A stretch of 64,000 nucleotides of DNA from positions 4,430,618 to 4,494,617 of the forward strand of contig NZ_JADWYS010000001.1 in NCBI RefSeq assembly GCF_015831345.1. Reading direction: 5' to 3'. This DNA comes from Caenimonas aquaedulcis (GTDB lineage Bacteria; Pseudomonadota; Gammaproteobacteria; Burkholderiales; Burkholderiaceae_C). A program made the translations under genes and the position numbers. The notes beneath the pieces are model-generated. The model saw only the letters and a program-made list of their open reading frames with translations. It made no database searches and was not told the DNA's origin. Shown here in pieces: positions 42,499 to 51,384 of this stretch. How positions within the stretch are numbered: position 1 is the first letter of the stretch; each line of letters begins with the position of its first letter.

Positions 42499-43842
42499 TC
42501 AGTGCTGCGTGAAGTTGCCGCTGAGGTTCTCGTTCGCGGCCCGCGCGAACTCGGCGGCCGAGAGCGCGAACGCGGCCTCGTCGAGCACGGGCAGCTTCAC
42601 GGTGAATCGGCTGCCCCGGTCCACGCCTTCGCTCGCGACTTCCACGCTGCCGCCATGGTCGCTCACCAGGTGGCGCACCAGCGTGAGGCCGATGCCCAGC
42701 CCGCCCGCGCCGCCCGCCGCCCGGGAGTCGCCCTGCACGAAGAGGTCGAAGACGTGGGGCATCAGGTCCGCTGCGATGCCGATGCCGTTGTCGACGACGT
42801 CCACGACGGCCTGCGCCTGCACCTGCGCCACCTTCACGGCGATCGAGCCGCCTTCGGGCGTGTAGCGGGCCGCGTTCTGCAGCAGGTTGCCCAGCACCTG
42901 GGTGAGGCGCGACGCGTCGCCCACCACCCACACCGGATCGGGCGCGGCGAACACCTGCACCTCCTGGGCCTTGGCCTGGGTGGCGGCGCTGGTCATCTCC
43001 ACCGCGTGCCGCACGAGGTCGTTGAGCTCGGTGCGGTCCTGCCGCAGCGCGACCTTGCCCTGCGTCACGCGCGTCACGTCCATGAGGTCGTTCACGAGCT
43101 GCGTCAGCTGGGCCGTCTGGCGGGCCATGACTTCGCAGCGCTTGAGCAGTTCGGCCGCGCCCAGCTCGGGCTTGAGACGCAGCACGGTGAGCGACAGGTC
43201 CAGCGTGGCGAGCGGGTTGCGCAGCTCGTGCGCGAGGGTCGTGACGAACTGGTTCTTGCGCAGGTCGGCCATCTCCAGCGCGGTCTGCTTCTCGCGCAGC
43301 TGCTGGTGGATGCGCAGCAGCTCGCGGTTCTGCTGCTGGATTTCGTCCAGCGGCGAGTGCACCTTCGTCTGGGACAGCTGCTCGCGCAGCACCGCGAGCG
43401 CCGCGGCGCCCAGCTCGGGCACCGACAGCGGCATGTCCATCTCCAGCCGCACGAGCGTGCCGCCTTCGGGGCGCGCGAGCAGGGTCATGCGGTCGACGAG
43501 GCGGCGGCTGCCGGGAATGCCCATGGATTCGCGGCCCGACTCCAGCGCGAAGCCGTGCAATGCCTTGTCCGTGTCCGCGATGCCCGGGCCGGCATCGGTG
43601 ATCTCGGCGATCACGCATTGGCGGCGCTGCGAATGGGGCGAGGGCGCGACGAGGAAGCTGGCCTTGCCGCCGCCCGCGTACTGCACGGCGTTGCGCGCGA
43701 TCTCGGACACGGCCGTGGAAAAGCGGGTCTGCTGCAGGCCTTCGAGGCCGACGCACCTGGCGACCTCGCGCACCTGCGTGCGAAGGCTCGCGACGCTTTG
43801 CGCGGAAATGGGAACGACAAGGATCGGTTGCGGGAGCGACAT
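42499..43842 (-). CDS. RsbT-like ATPase fused to a histidine kinase
   Basis: This 447-residue cytosolic protein has two ATPase modules. Residues 1-140 form an RsbT/SpoIIAB-like HATPase (VSEIARNAVQYAGGG, then ITDAGPGIAD). A coiled linker (about 155-200) leads to a complete kinase core: HisKA with ATLAHELRNPLATL, then HATPase_c with NLLQNAARYT and DNGIGI. RsbT-like domains bind switch proteins or regulate phosphatases, so this protein may join partner switching to phosphotransfer, which is an inference. It shares a divergent region with the first Crp/Fnr gene, and both carry the same directional element. Confidence 0.88.
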   Translation of the reverse strand: MSLPQPILVVPISAQSVASLRTQVREVARCVGLEGLQQTRFSTAVSEIARNAVQYAGGGKASFLVAPSPHSQRRQCVIAEITDAGPGIADTDKALHGFALESGRESMGIPGSRRLVDRMTLLARPEGGTLVRLEMDMPLSVPELGAAALAVLREQLSQTKVHSPLDEIQQQNRELLRIHQQLREKQTALEMADLRKNQFVTTLAHELRNPLATLDLSLTVLRLKPELGAAELLKRCEVMARQTAQLTQLVNDLMDVTRVTQGKVALRQDRTELNDLVRHAVEMTSAATQAKAQEVQVFAAPDPVWVVGDASRLTQVLGNLLQNAARYTPEGGSIAVKVAQVQAQAVVDVVDNGIGIAADLMPHVFDLFVQGDSRAAGGAGGLGIGLTLVRHLVSDHGGSVEVASEGVDRGSRFTVKLPVLDEAAFALSAAEFARAANENLSGNFTQH

Positions 43843-43894
43843 GGCGGTGGGAAATGGGGGCTTGCGGGTTGGATACTACGTCAGGGTCCCTGCC

Positions 43895-43914
43895 TTGTCC
43901 GTCCGCTGGCGTAC
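43895..43914 (-). promoter_or_regulatory. Directional element upstream of the RsbT-like kinase gene
   Basis: Read on the minus strand: TGTACGCCAGCGGACGGACA. It matches the element before the second Crp/Fnr gene at 17 of 20 bases, including 14 of 14 in the core GTACGCCAGCGGAC. It ends 52 bases before the kinase ATG and points toward it. Confidence 0.55.
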
Positions 43915-43948
43915 AAAGGATGAGTCGAATGCACAAAGGGAAGCGCCA

Positions 43949-43968
43949 CGTACGCTACCGTACAGACG
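43949..43968 (+). promoter_or_regulatory. Directional element upstream of the first Crp/Fnr gene
   Basis: CGTACGCTACCGTACAGACG matches the element at 44755 at 17 of 20 bases and lies 48 bases before the Crp/Fnr ATG, pointing toward it. Similar spacing to the site facing the kinase gene suggests a promoter or activator site rather than chance. Confidence 0.55.
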
Positions 43969-44016
43969 CACTGCGGCGGGACCGGCGAAGCTCGCCCATC
44001 ATCGCATTGGGACCCC

Positions 44017-44739
44017 ATGAGCTCTCCCCCCGACCCCTGCAAGAACCGCCTGATCGCCGCCCTGCCGGAGGACATCCTCGCGCGCTGGATCCCCCGGCTC
44101 ACACCGTTCGAAATGCCGCTCGGGGAGGTGCTGTACGAATCCGGCAAGCAAATGTCGCACGTGTACTTCCCGACGGATGCGATCGTCTCGCTCCTGTATG
44201 TCATGGAGAACGGCGACTCCGCCGAGATCGCCGTCGTGGGCAGGGAAGGCGTGGTGGGCGTGTCGCTCTTCATGGGCGGCAACTCCACGCCCAGCCGCGC
44301 CGTGGTGCAAAGCGCAGGCGGGGGCTTCCGGATGCGCTCCGACGAGATGTATGCGGAGTTCACTTCCGACGTGCGGGTGATGCAGCTGCTGCTTCGCTAC
44401 ACGCAGGCGCTGCTCACGCAGATGGCGCAGACGGCGGTGTGCAACCGCCACCACGCGCTGGACCAGCAGCTGTGCCGCTGGCTGCTCCTCACCCTGGACG
44501 CGCTGGACGGCGACGTGGTGCTCATGACGCAGGAGCTGATCGCCAACATGCTGGGCGTGCGGCGCGGCGGCGTGACGGAGGCGGCGCTCAAGCTGCAGGC
44601 CGCCGGGCTCATCCGCTACAAACGCGGGGAGATCGAGGTGCTGGACCGGCCCGGGCTGGAGAAGCTCACCTGCGAATGCTATGCGGTGGTCAAGCGCGAA
44701 TACGACCGCCTGCTGCCCCCGCGCGTGGTGGCCACCTGA
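44017..44739 (+). CDS. Crp/Fnr-type transcription regulator
   Basis: This 240-residue protein has an N-terminal cNMP-like beta-roll (about 20-135: FEMPLGEVLYESGKQMSHVYFP, then VVGREGVVGVSLFMG). A long dimer helix precedes a winged helix-turn-helix (MTQELIANMLGVRRGGVTEAALKLQ). It ends with a CxC motif (TCECY). The typical cAMP phosphate-binding Arg/Ser pattern is not evident, so the effector may be something else. The upstream element resembles those before the kinase and the second Crp/Fnr gene, suggesting a common regulon. Confidence 0.9.
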   Translation: MSSPPDPCKNRLIAALPEDILARWIPRLTPFEMPLGEVLYESGKQMSHVYFPTDAIVSLLYVMENGDSAEIAVVGREGVVGVSLFMGGNSTPSRAVVQSAGGGFRMRSDEMYAEFTSDVRVMQLLLRYTQALLTQMAQTAVCNRHHALDQQLCRWLLLTLDALDGDVVLMTQELIANMLGVRRGGVTEAALKLQAAGLIRYKRGEIEVLDRPGLEKLTCECYAVVKREYDRLLPPRVVAT

Positions 44740-44754
44740 GCCCGCTGCGCGCTC

Positions 44755-44774
44755 CGTACGCCAGCGGACAGACG
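44755..44774 (+). promoter_or_regulatory. Directional element upstream of the second Crp/Fnr gene
   Basis: CGTACGCCAGCGGACAGACG carries the same core as the two elements at 43895-43968 and points toward the second Crp/Fnr gene. It ends 97 bases before the proposed ATG at 44872. Confidence 0.55.
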
Positions 44775-44871
44775 GCATCGCCGATTGCGCGCACCGTGGT
44801 TTGACTGCGGTGGCCCGGGAAGCATGGCGGTCGCGGCCGCCGGCTCCCGGCGCCGCCACATCATTCCCGCG

Positions 44872-45593
44872 ATGCCTGCGACCCCTATCTGCCCGCTGCC
44901 TCCAACCGCCTCCTGGGCCTGCTCGCCCCCAACGACCGGAAGTCGATCCATTCGCGCAGCGAGACCGTCGACCTGACGCTGGGCGATGTCGTGTACGAGG
45001 GAGGCGGGCCGACCCCGCATGTGTACTTTCCGCTGAGCGGCTACCTGTCGCTCGTCTACGGGCAGCCGGACACGCCCAAGATGGAAATCGGCATGGTCGG
45101 CTCGGAAGGCTTCGTCGGCTCGCAGCTGTTGCTGGGTGTGCCCACGGCGCCCTGGCAGGTGGTCGTGCAGGGCAGCGGGATGGCGGCCAGGATCACCGCG
45201 GCGGACTTCGGCAGGTGCCTCGGGGCCAGCCAACCCCTGCGCTCGGTCCTCGAGCGTTACGTCGCGGTCCTGATGGCGCAGTTCTCCATCGCGGCGCCCT
45301 GCCTGCGCTTCCACGACATCTTCCAGCGGCTCGCGCGCTGGCTGCTCATGACGCAGGACCGCGCCGGCTCGGAGCAGTTCGAATCCACGCACGAATACCT
45401 GTCGTACATGCTGGGCGTGCGCCGGGCCGGCGTCACCGAAGCGGCCGGCGAGCTGCAGCGCCGCGGCGCCATCGTCTACGAACGCGGCGTGGTGCGCGTG
45501 CTCGACCGCGGGCTGCTGGAGACGTCGTCGTGCAGCTGCTATGCGGCCGATTGCGCATCCTACGAGGCGGTGCTGGGCGTGCCGGCGAGGTAA
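44872..45593 (+). CDS. Second Crp/Fnr-type regulator; N-terminus interrupted
   Basis: From about 44890 to 45593 one frame encodes a full Crp/Fnr protein: SNRLLGLLAPNDRK, beta-roll LTLGDVVYEGGG, HTH STHEYLSYMLGVRRAGVTEAAGELQ, and a C-terminal CSCY motif like its neighbour. That frame has no ATG before 44991, where a GTG lies inside the beta-roll and would cut off about 40 residues. An ATG at 44872 in another frame would join it if one C were added to the C4 run at 44882-44885. So there is an indel at a homopolymer, a non-standard start, or a shortened regulator. Confidence 0.7.
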
Positions 45594-45644
45594 CAACACG
45601 CATCCGCGCGTACCTGCCACCGTGACGCGCGCGACAATCGGCCG

Positions 45645-45869
45645 ATGAAAATTGCCTATGCGAGCCGGGACGGCCAGGGTCCCTCATTCGAAATCGAAGC
45701 CGACAGGCACGGAAGCTACACGATCAGGCAGGACGGCAAGGTGGTGAAGCGGGTGACCGCGCTCACCCAGTACGCGGGGCGGCCCCGGTGGGGCAGCAAG
45801 AAGCTCGAGTTGCGGGCGATCGAGGATGCCAAGGCCGCCGCGGAAGCCCTGCGCCTTCCCGCGCCCTAG
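45645..45869 (+). CDS. Small hypothetical protein
   Basis: This 74-residue protein is predicted as a small beta-rich domain (MKIAYASRDGQGPSFEIEADRHG start, then YTIRQDGKVVKRVTAL) with a helical C-terminus. No family is recognised. It has an ATG start and codon use like its neighbours, and a clean stop before the RCC1-like gene. Likely real but unassigned. Confidence 0.55.
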   Translation: MKIAYASRDGQGPSFEIEADRHGSYTIRQDGKVVKRVTALTQYAGRPRWGSKKLELRAIEDAKAAAEALRLPAP

Positions 45870-45952
45870 CGGGGCGCCCGCCGCACGCTTGCCGAGCCCC
45901 CGCGAAGGGAAGACAATTTGCCCCGCGTCGCCACGCGACGAGGAGGTCTCCC

Positions 45953-47515
45953 ATGGAACGCGTCCTCACCCCCTTGCGATCCGTCGCGGTCGCCGCGGCC
46001 CTGGCATGCGCAGCGGCGGCTTCGCAGGCAGACCCCGTCGTCGGGATCGCCTCACTTCCCAAACTATCTGTCGGCGAGGAGCACATGCTGCTCGCCCGGA
46101 CCGACGGCAGCGTCTGGTCCTGGGGACGCGACCAGTGGGGGCAGCTCGGGCTCGCAGGCCAGGGCGGCACATCCGCCACGCCGCGCCAGGTCGCGTCGCT
46201 CGCCGGGGTCGTGAGCGTCGTCGCGCGCGGCTCGTTCTCCATGGCGCTGAAGGCCGACGGCACCGTCTGGACCTGGGGCGATTCGTCCAACGGACGCACC
46301 GGGCCGACGGGGACTTCGAGCAATGTGCCCGTGCAGGTGAAGGGCCTGTCGGGCATCGTCGGCATCGACGCGGGCTGGGGCAACTCCGCGTACGCGATCG
46401 ACTCGAGCGGGAAGGTGTACGCCTGGGGCCGCAACACGTATGGCGAGCTGGGCACGGGCTCGGCGACGCCCGCGTCCGTCACCGTGCCGCAGCTCGTCGC
46501 GGGCCTCTCGGGCATCGTCGACGTGCGCGCCGCGGACACGTCGGTGCTCGCCTTGAACGAATCCGGCCAGGTCTTCCAGTGGGCCTCCATCGACCAGCCG
46601 GCCGCCATCGCCGCCGTGCCGGGCGTCGCGGGCGCGGTTGCCATCGGTGCCGACGGCGTGAACAACGCCAACGCGCACTTCGCGGTGCTCGGTTCCGGGG
46701 CGGTGATGTCCTGGGGCGACACCAATTCATCCGTCACGCGCTGCGGGCAGCCCAAGCAATCCGGCGTGCAGGTGTTTCCCGCGGCCACGCTCACCGGCTT
46801 CTCCGGCATCGTTGCCGTGTCGTCCGGCCCGGACGGCGAAGACGTCATGCTCGACGGCAACGGGCAGGCGTGGACCTGCGGCGGCGGCAGCGGCGGGCAG
46901 CAGGGCGACGGCACGGCGGCCGGAACGAACACCGGCGTGAAGGTCGGGCCCCTGCAGGTCGTGCAGACCTCGCCCTTCGTCAGCGTGGCGATGGGCCGGT
47001 CGGCCGGCGCGATCGCCACGGACGGCAGCGTGTGGACTTGGGGGCCGACGGGAGGCATCGGGGTGCAGGGCGACGGCAACCTCGGGTTGTCGGTGCCGAT
47101 CCTCGCGCCTGCAAAGATCAGCATCAACGCGGGCAATCCCGCCACGGTGCCGCCCGTGTATGCGGGTACGCAGAGCGCGGAGAGCGCGCAGGGCACGAGT
47201 TCCGTCGATGTGGGCGTGATGTTCTCACCCGCGCACTGGACGAGCAGCGGCAAGGCCTTCCTCGCGGCGCAGTTGCCGGACGGGCGGCTGTTCATCTATT
47301 CGGCGGCGACGGGCTGGGCCGCCTATGCACCCGGCGCGCCGATCCCGGCGGTGTACACCGGCAGCCTGAAGGGCATGTTGCCGCTGCCGATCGGCACCGC
47401 GGATTACCGCTGGCTGTCGGGGACGCACATCCTGGTCGGTTACGGCATGGGCGCCACGCCCGACGCAGAGATGCTGGCCGCTGGCCGGTACGCGGTGGCG
47501 CTGACCTTGCGGTGA
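45953..47515 (+). CDS. Secreted RCC1-repeat protein with a VDVGVM-type C-terminal domain
   Basis: This 520-residue protein has a signal peptide (about 1-26) and a run of RCC1-type repeats. Each repeat has the pattern DGxVWxWG or SGKVYAWG spaced about 50-60 residues apart, with GxxHMLLARxDGS-like openings, suggesting a seven-bladed propeller. The last 130 residues form another module (VDVGVMFSPAHW, LPDGRLFIYSA) that resembles the protein at 1760-2314. The strong ribosome site (aggagg) supports the ATG at 45953. Bacterial RCC1-like secreted proteins have no uniform function. Confidence 0.8.
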   Translation: MERVLTPLRSVAVAAALACAAAASQADPVVGIASLPKLSVGEEHMLLARTDGSVWSWGRDQWGQLGLAGQGGTSATPRQVASLAGVVSVVARGSFSMALKADGTVWTWGDSSNGRTGPTGTSSNVPVQVKGLSGIVGIDAGWGNSAYAIDSSGKVYAWGRNTYGELGTGSATPASVTVPQLVAGLSGIVDVRAADTSVLALNESGQVFQWASIDQPAAIAAVPGVAGAVAIGADGVNNANAHFAVLGSGAVMSWGDTNSSVTRCGQPKQSGVQVFPAATLTGFSGIVAVSSGPDGEDVMLDGNGQAWTCGGGSGGQQGDGTAAGTNTGVKVGPLQVVQTSPFVSVAMGRSAGAIATDGSVWTWGPTGGIGVQGDGNLGLSVPILAPAKISINAGNPATVPPVYAGTQSAESAQGTSSVDVGVMFSPAHWTSSGKAFLAAQLPDGRLFIYSAATGWAAYAPGAPIPAVYTGSLKGMLPLPIGTADYRWLSGTHILVGYGMGATPDAEMLAAGRYAVALTLR

Positions 47516-47540
47516 CCGTCGCGCGACTATTCGGGAGCGC

Positions 47541-47918
47541 TCAGGCCTGCGGTGCGTGGCACACCGCCTCGAGGTTATGCCCGTCCGGGCCGATCACGAA
47601 GGCCGCGTAGTAGTTCGCGTGGTACTTGGGGCGCAGGCCCGGCGGGCCGTTGTCCTTGCCGCCTGCATCCAGCGCAGCGCGGTAGAACGCATCGACTTGC
47701 GCGCGCGTGGTGGCGACGAAAGCGATGTGCAGATGCGCCGGCTTCTCGTCCGTCTGGAAGATGCACAGCGAAACGGTGCCCTTGGGATGGCAAAGCTCGA
47801 TGCCATAGGTGGGCTCGCCTTCCCCGATCAGTACGACGCCGAGCGGCTCGAGCGCCTGGAGGAAGAATGCCTTGCTCGCGGCGAAGTCGCTGGCTCCGAA
47901 TTTGACGTGGTCGAACAT
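47541..47918 (-). CDS. VOC family protein
   Basis: This 125-residue protein shows two VOC modules: FDHVKFGASDFAASKAFFLQAL at the start and AFVIGPDGHNLEAVCH at the end, including the Glu/His-type metal ligand positions. It resembles bleomycin-resistance/dioxygenase-like proteins, but no reaction is assignable. The ATG at 47918 is the family start. The upstream open frame is not conserved in sense. Confidence 0.85.
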   Translation of the reverse strand: MFDHVKFGASDFAASKAFFLQALEPLGVVLIGEGEPTYGIELCHPKGTVSLCIFQTDEKPAHLHIAFVATTRAQVDAFYRAALDAGGKDNGPPGLRPKYHANYYAAFVIGPDGHNLEAVCHAPQA

Positions 47919-48001
47919 GGAAACTCCAGGAGGCATGCACTCTTGCATTGTGCGACACCCGGCCCATGCGAGTGCGGCAAAGACTTCGAACGGAGCGAGA
48001 C

Positions 48002-50581
48002 TCACTGCGCAGCTTGGCTCGCGCGCGATTCCGAATAGATTTCGGACGTCGCGCGCCGGCATACCCCTTCGGCGCGAGTGAATAGCGCCCCCGCGCTTTC
48101 CGCGGCCGGCGGCAGCTGGTAGACCAACAGGCACTGGTCGCCTGGATCATCGCCCCAGCGCACGAGGAGCCGGCCGCTGTCGCCTTCCACGCTGGCTTCG
48201 ATGCGGCTGCCCTGGCCGACCAGGCCCACGGCACGGCCCGATTCATCCGTCACGGTGGCGCTGAAGGGAAGCGCACTCCCGTCTTCGGCGCGCGCGTTGA
48301 TCAGCACGCTGCGGCCCCGGCGTCCCTTGAAGTCGATGAGCACGACGGAGCCCGAGCGCGGCACGGCCAGTTCGGTCGTCGTGTCCAGTTGCGCGTCGGG
48401 AGATGCGTGCTGCATGTCGAGTTCGACGGTGTTCAGGTTGTACGGGCTGAGGTAGGGGATGACCGCGTAGCCGTCGGCGTTCACGGTCGACAAGGGCGAG
48501 CCGACCACCGATGCGCCGGCCGCGACGGGTGCGTGCACCAGCCCGACGGCGTCCCCCAGCGTGTTCGAGAAGGTGACGCCGCCTCCATGGAGCACGGCGC
48601 CGCCGTCGACATTGAGCGACCTCTGCGTGGAGCCCGGGGTGCGGCTCGCGCTGCCGCTCATCGTGACGAGGGCGCCCCGGTAGATGCCCCCGATGGAAGT
48701 GGAGTTGCCGGCGGAATTGCGGGACTCGTTCAAATTGAAGCCGTACCGATGGTCCTCGCCGGCGCTGCCCGAGACGCCCGCCTGCACCGACATGCCTTGC
48801 TGCCTGTCGCGCGTGACCTGGGAGTTGGCCGTCCAGCCCGATTCCCCGTCCAGCGGCAGGTCCAGCGTCAGCATGGCGCGGGAACTCCCCGCAGCACCTG
48901 AAACGGTGAGGTCCCGGGACAAGGAAAGGCTGACGGACGCCCTGCCGATGCGGCGGCCCACGGACAACCGGAACGTGCGGTCGTGGCCCGGACGGTCCCA
49001 GTAGCTTTGCGATATCGAGGTCAGCGCGAGCGAGGTCGAAGCACCGATGGCCTGGTTGATGGTGAGCGATGCGTATTCGCGCGAACGGCCCGGAACGGAA
49101 TGGACGGATCCATCCGCCGCCGGCAGCAGCTGCAGCGCGTCGCGCAGCGAGTAGTAGTGCGCCGTGGAGTGCCGGTAGGCGGCGAACAGGAAGTTGGTGA
49201 GGGTGGAGGGAATGTACTTCGAGTAGCTCGCGCGCAGCGACGTGCCTTGCTGCGGACCGATGTCCGGCGCGTCGAAGCGCGACACGGTCGCATCCAGTGC
49301 GATCGCACCCACGGGCGTCACGACCGCCCCGCCCACCAGTACCGCCGCAAACCGCGGCGTCATCTGCAGGCCTGCCTGCGCCGTCAGCCAATTGGTCAAC
49401 CCGCGCTGGTAGGTGCCCTGCAAGAGCAGCGCGTCGGTCGCGCCGCCGCCCTGGCGCGGTGTACCCAGCGTGATGGCGTAGCGATGCGCGTTTTCGCGCA
49501 GCAGCTGCGGCATCGACGCGTACGGCACGGCGGTGACGCGCTGGGTGCCGTCGGCCTCGGTGATCGTCACCTGCAGGTCGCTGCCGGCGCCCACCGCATA
49601 CATGTCGCCGATGGCGAAGGGGCCGGGGGGCACGACCGTCTCGTACAGGACGACGCCGTTTTGCCGGATGCTCACGCGCGCGTTCGTCCGGGCCTCGCCG
49701 CGCACGACGGGTGCATAGCCGCGCAGCGAGTCGGGCAGCATCTGGTCGTCGCTGGCGAGCTGGACGCCCCGGAAACCGAAGCTGTCGAACAGCTGGCCGT
49801 CCGTGTGGCCGTCGCCCAGCGTCAGCGTCGAAAGCCATTCGGGCACGGCGCGCTGGACATGGGTCGCGATCGCCTGGTACTTGCGGCCATCGAAGCCCGA
49901 GGTGTAGGAGCCGTCGTGGCGCAGCCGGTAGTCGCCGAGATTGAAGCCCGCCCGCAGGCCGAGGAAGCGCTGTGTCGTCGACGACGATGCGGAAGAGACA
50001 TCGAAGTCGCTGTAGCGATAGGACAGCAGGCCCGCGGTGATGCCGCTGTCCCAGCGTTCCGGCGGCACGTAACCCCGCGCGCTGCGCACGAGGTAAATCT
50101 GGGGAATGCTGAGTTCCAGGCGTTGTTCGGTGGTGTCGAAGCGGGCCACGCCGCCGGCCGCGACGTCGCCGATCGGGCGGCATCCGGTAGGTGCGGCGGA
50201 TTCCGTCTCGCGGGCGGGCCCGAGCAGCACGCGCTGGATCGCTTCGGATGCCTTCGAAGCGTCGAGACCCAGGCGCCGGACAAGCGCATCGTCCATGCAG
50301 ACGAGGTTCTGGCGGCCGCTGGCGTCGATCTCGAGGCGGATGTCGAAGGTTCCGAGTATGCGCTCGTTGAAGACGACGTCGGTGCGGTAGGTGCCGGCCG
50401 GCATCGCGTTGCCCGAGGAGAAGCGGCGCAGATCGACGCCGCGCCCGCTGCGGCCGATGAGAAAGCCGGGATCGAATTCGACTGCGGGCGGATCGGCTGC
50501 GCGGGCCGTGGACGTCCACGTGCCTGCGAGCACCGCGAATGCGACGCACAGGCGTCTCCCCGGGCTTGGCAGCCAGTCCAC
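48002..50581 (-). CDS. Fimbrial usher, PapC/FimD-type
   Basis: This 859-residue outer-membrane assembly platform begins with a signal peptide (1-28). The N-terminal chaperone-binding domain starts FDPGFLIGRSGRGVDLRRFSSG. A conserved ARGYVPPERWDSGITAGLLSYRYS region opens the barrel. The plug and barrel follow, and the C-terminal domain includes GSVVLIDFKGRRGRSVLI. This matches usher family order and size. It secretes and polymerises the two pilin subunits encoded upstream, using the chaperone gene at 50599-51384. It is the last gene of the operon. Confidence 0.92.
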   Translation of the reverse strand: MDWLPSPGRRLCVAFAVLAGTWTSTARAADPPAVEFDPGFLIGRSGRGVDLRRFSSGNAMPAGTYRTDVVFNERILGTFDIRLEIDASGRQNLVCMDDALVRRLGLDASKASEAIQRVLLGPARETESAAPTGCRPIGDVAAGGVARFDTTEQRLELSIPQIYLVRSARGYVPPERWDSGITAGLLSYRYSDFDVSSASSSTTQRFLGLRAGFNLGDYRLRHDGSYTSGFDGRKYQAIATHVQRAVPEWLSTLTLGDGHTDGQLFDSFGFRGVQLASDDQMLPDSLRGYAPVVRGEARTNARVSIRQNGVVLYETVVPPGPFAIGDMYAVGAGSDLQVTITEADGTQRVTAVPYASMPQLLRENAHRYAITLGTPRQGGGATDALLLQGTYQRGLTNWLTAQAGLQMTPRFAAVLVGGAVVTPVGAIALDATVSRFDAPDIGPQQGTSLRASYSKYIPSTLTNFLFAAYRHSTAHYYSLRDALQLLPAADGSVHSVPGRSREYASLTINQAIGASTSLALTSISQSYWDRPGHDRTFRLSVGRRIGRASVSLSLSRDLTVSGAAGSSRAMLTLDLPLDGESGWTANSQVTRDRQQGMSVQAGVSGSAGEDHRYGFNLNESRNSAGNSTSIGGIYRGALVTMSGSASRTPGSTQRSLNVDGGAVLHGGGVTFSNTLGDAVGLVHAPVAAGASVVGSPLSTVNADGYAVIPYLSPYNLNTVELDMQHASPDAQLDTTTELAVPRSGSVVLIDFKGRRGRSVLINARAEDGSALPFSATVTDESGRAVGLVGQGSRIEASVEGDSGRLLVRWGDDPGDQCLLVYQLPPAAESAGALFTRAEGVCRRATSEIYSESRASQAAQ

Positions 50582-50598
50582 GCTCGGCTCCGGTGGAA

Positions 50599-51384
50599 CT
50601 ACTTGCCTTGCGGCGGCGCCGCGGCAGGTGCTGGGGTCGCGGACTCCGGCAGGGGCGTATCGTTGTCAACGAAGGCACCGTAGTCGTCGATGAACGTATA
50701 GCGCAGCAGCAGTGGCCCTCCCGCGGCAAGAGCGGGCTTGACGTTGGCCAGCTCGAACGTCTGCGTCGCTCCGGGTTCGATCATTCCGCCGGGCGCGGTC
50801 GCGAGCGCATCCGCATCCTTCGCATCCGGCCGGACGGAAAGCCCCGCGAACGAAACGAAGTAGGGGGAGGCGTTTCGCCCCTCCGCTGTCCACGTGCCGC
50901 CGGAACGCACCAGCCGCCACTGCAGTGCGCGCGCCGCGTCGGACGCCTTGTCCTTCAGGCCTTTGGGCCGGTAGAAGAGTTTGATGCGCGTGCGCAGCGC
51001 GAACTGCAGCACGTGGGAGGCTTCTTCCCCCGTTGCCTTCGGGGGCACCTCCAGCACGTTGAGCCAGAAGACGGATTCCTTGTCCTGGGGCAGCGGCTCC
51101 CCCGTGTACGTGAGGCGCAGCACCTGGCCGCGTTCGGGGTCGATGCGGGTCAGCGACGGGTTCAAGGCGAACGGAACGCTGATCGAATCAGGCGTGGATT
51201 TCGAATCGCCTTTGTCCAGCCAGGCCTGGACCAGGGCGGGGCGATCGCCGCGATTGAGCAGGCGGACGCTGACGTCGCGGGAGCCGCCCGGATAGATCAC
51301 CCGGGTGCCGACGATGATGACACTGCCGTGCGCCGAAACGGCCAACAGCGTGAGCGTGAGCAGGAGGGCGCGCAGTGCGATCAT
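50599..51384 (-). CDS. Periplasmic fimbrial chaperone (PapD/FimC-like)
   Basis: This 261-residue protein has a signal peptide (1-20) and two Ig-like domains. The FGS-type pilin-binding landmarks are VIYPGGSRDVSVRLLNRGD, FALNPSLTRIDPERGQVLRL and SVFWLNVLEVPP. A Pro/Ala-rich tail of about 15 residues follows the second domain. It delivers subunits to the usher. The ATG overlaps the stop of the upstream pilin gene (ATGA). Confidence 0.92.
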   Translation of the reverse strand: MIALRALLLTLTLLAVSAHGSVIIVGTRVIYPGGSRDVSVRLLNRGDRPALVQAWLDKGDSKSTPDSISVPFALNPSLTRIDPERGQVLRLTYTGEPLPQDKESVFWLNVLEVPPKATGEEASHVLQFALRTRIKLFYRPKGLKDKASDAARALQWRLVRSGGTWTAEGRNASPYFVSFAGLSVRPDAKDADALATAPGGMIEPGATQTFELANVKPALAAGGPLLLRYTFIDDYGAFVDNDTPLPESATPAPAAAPPQGK

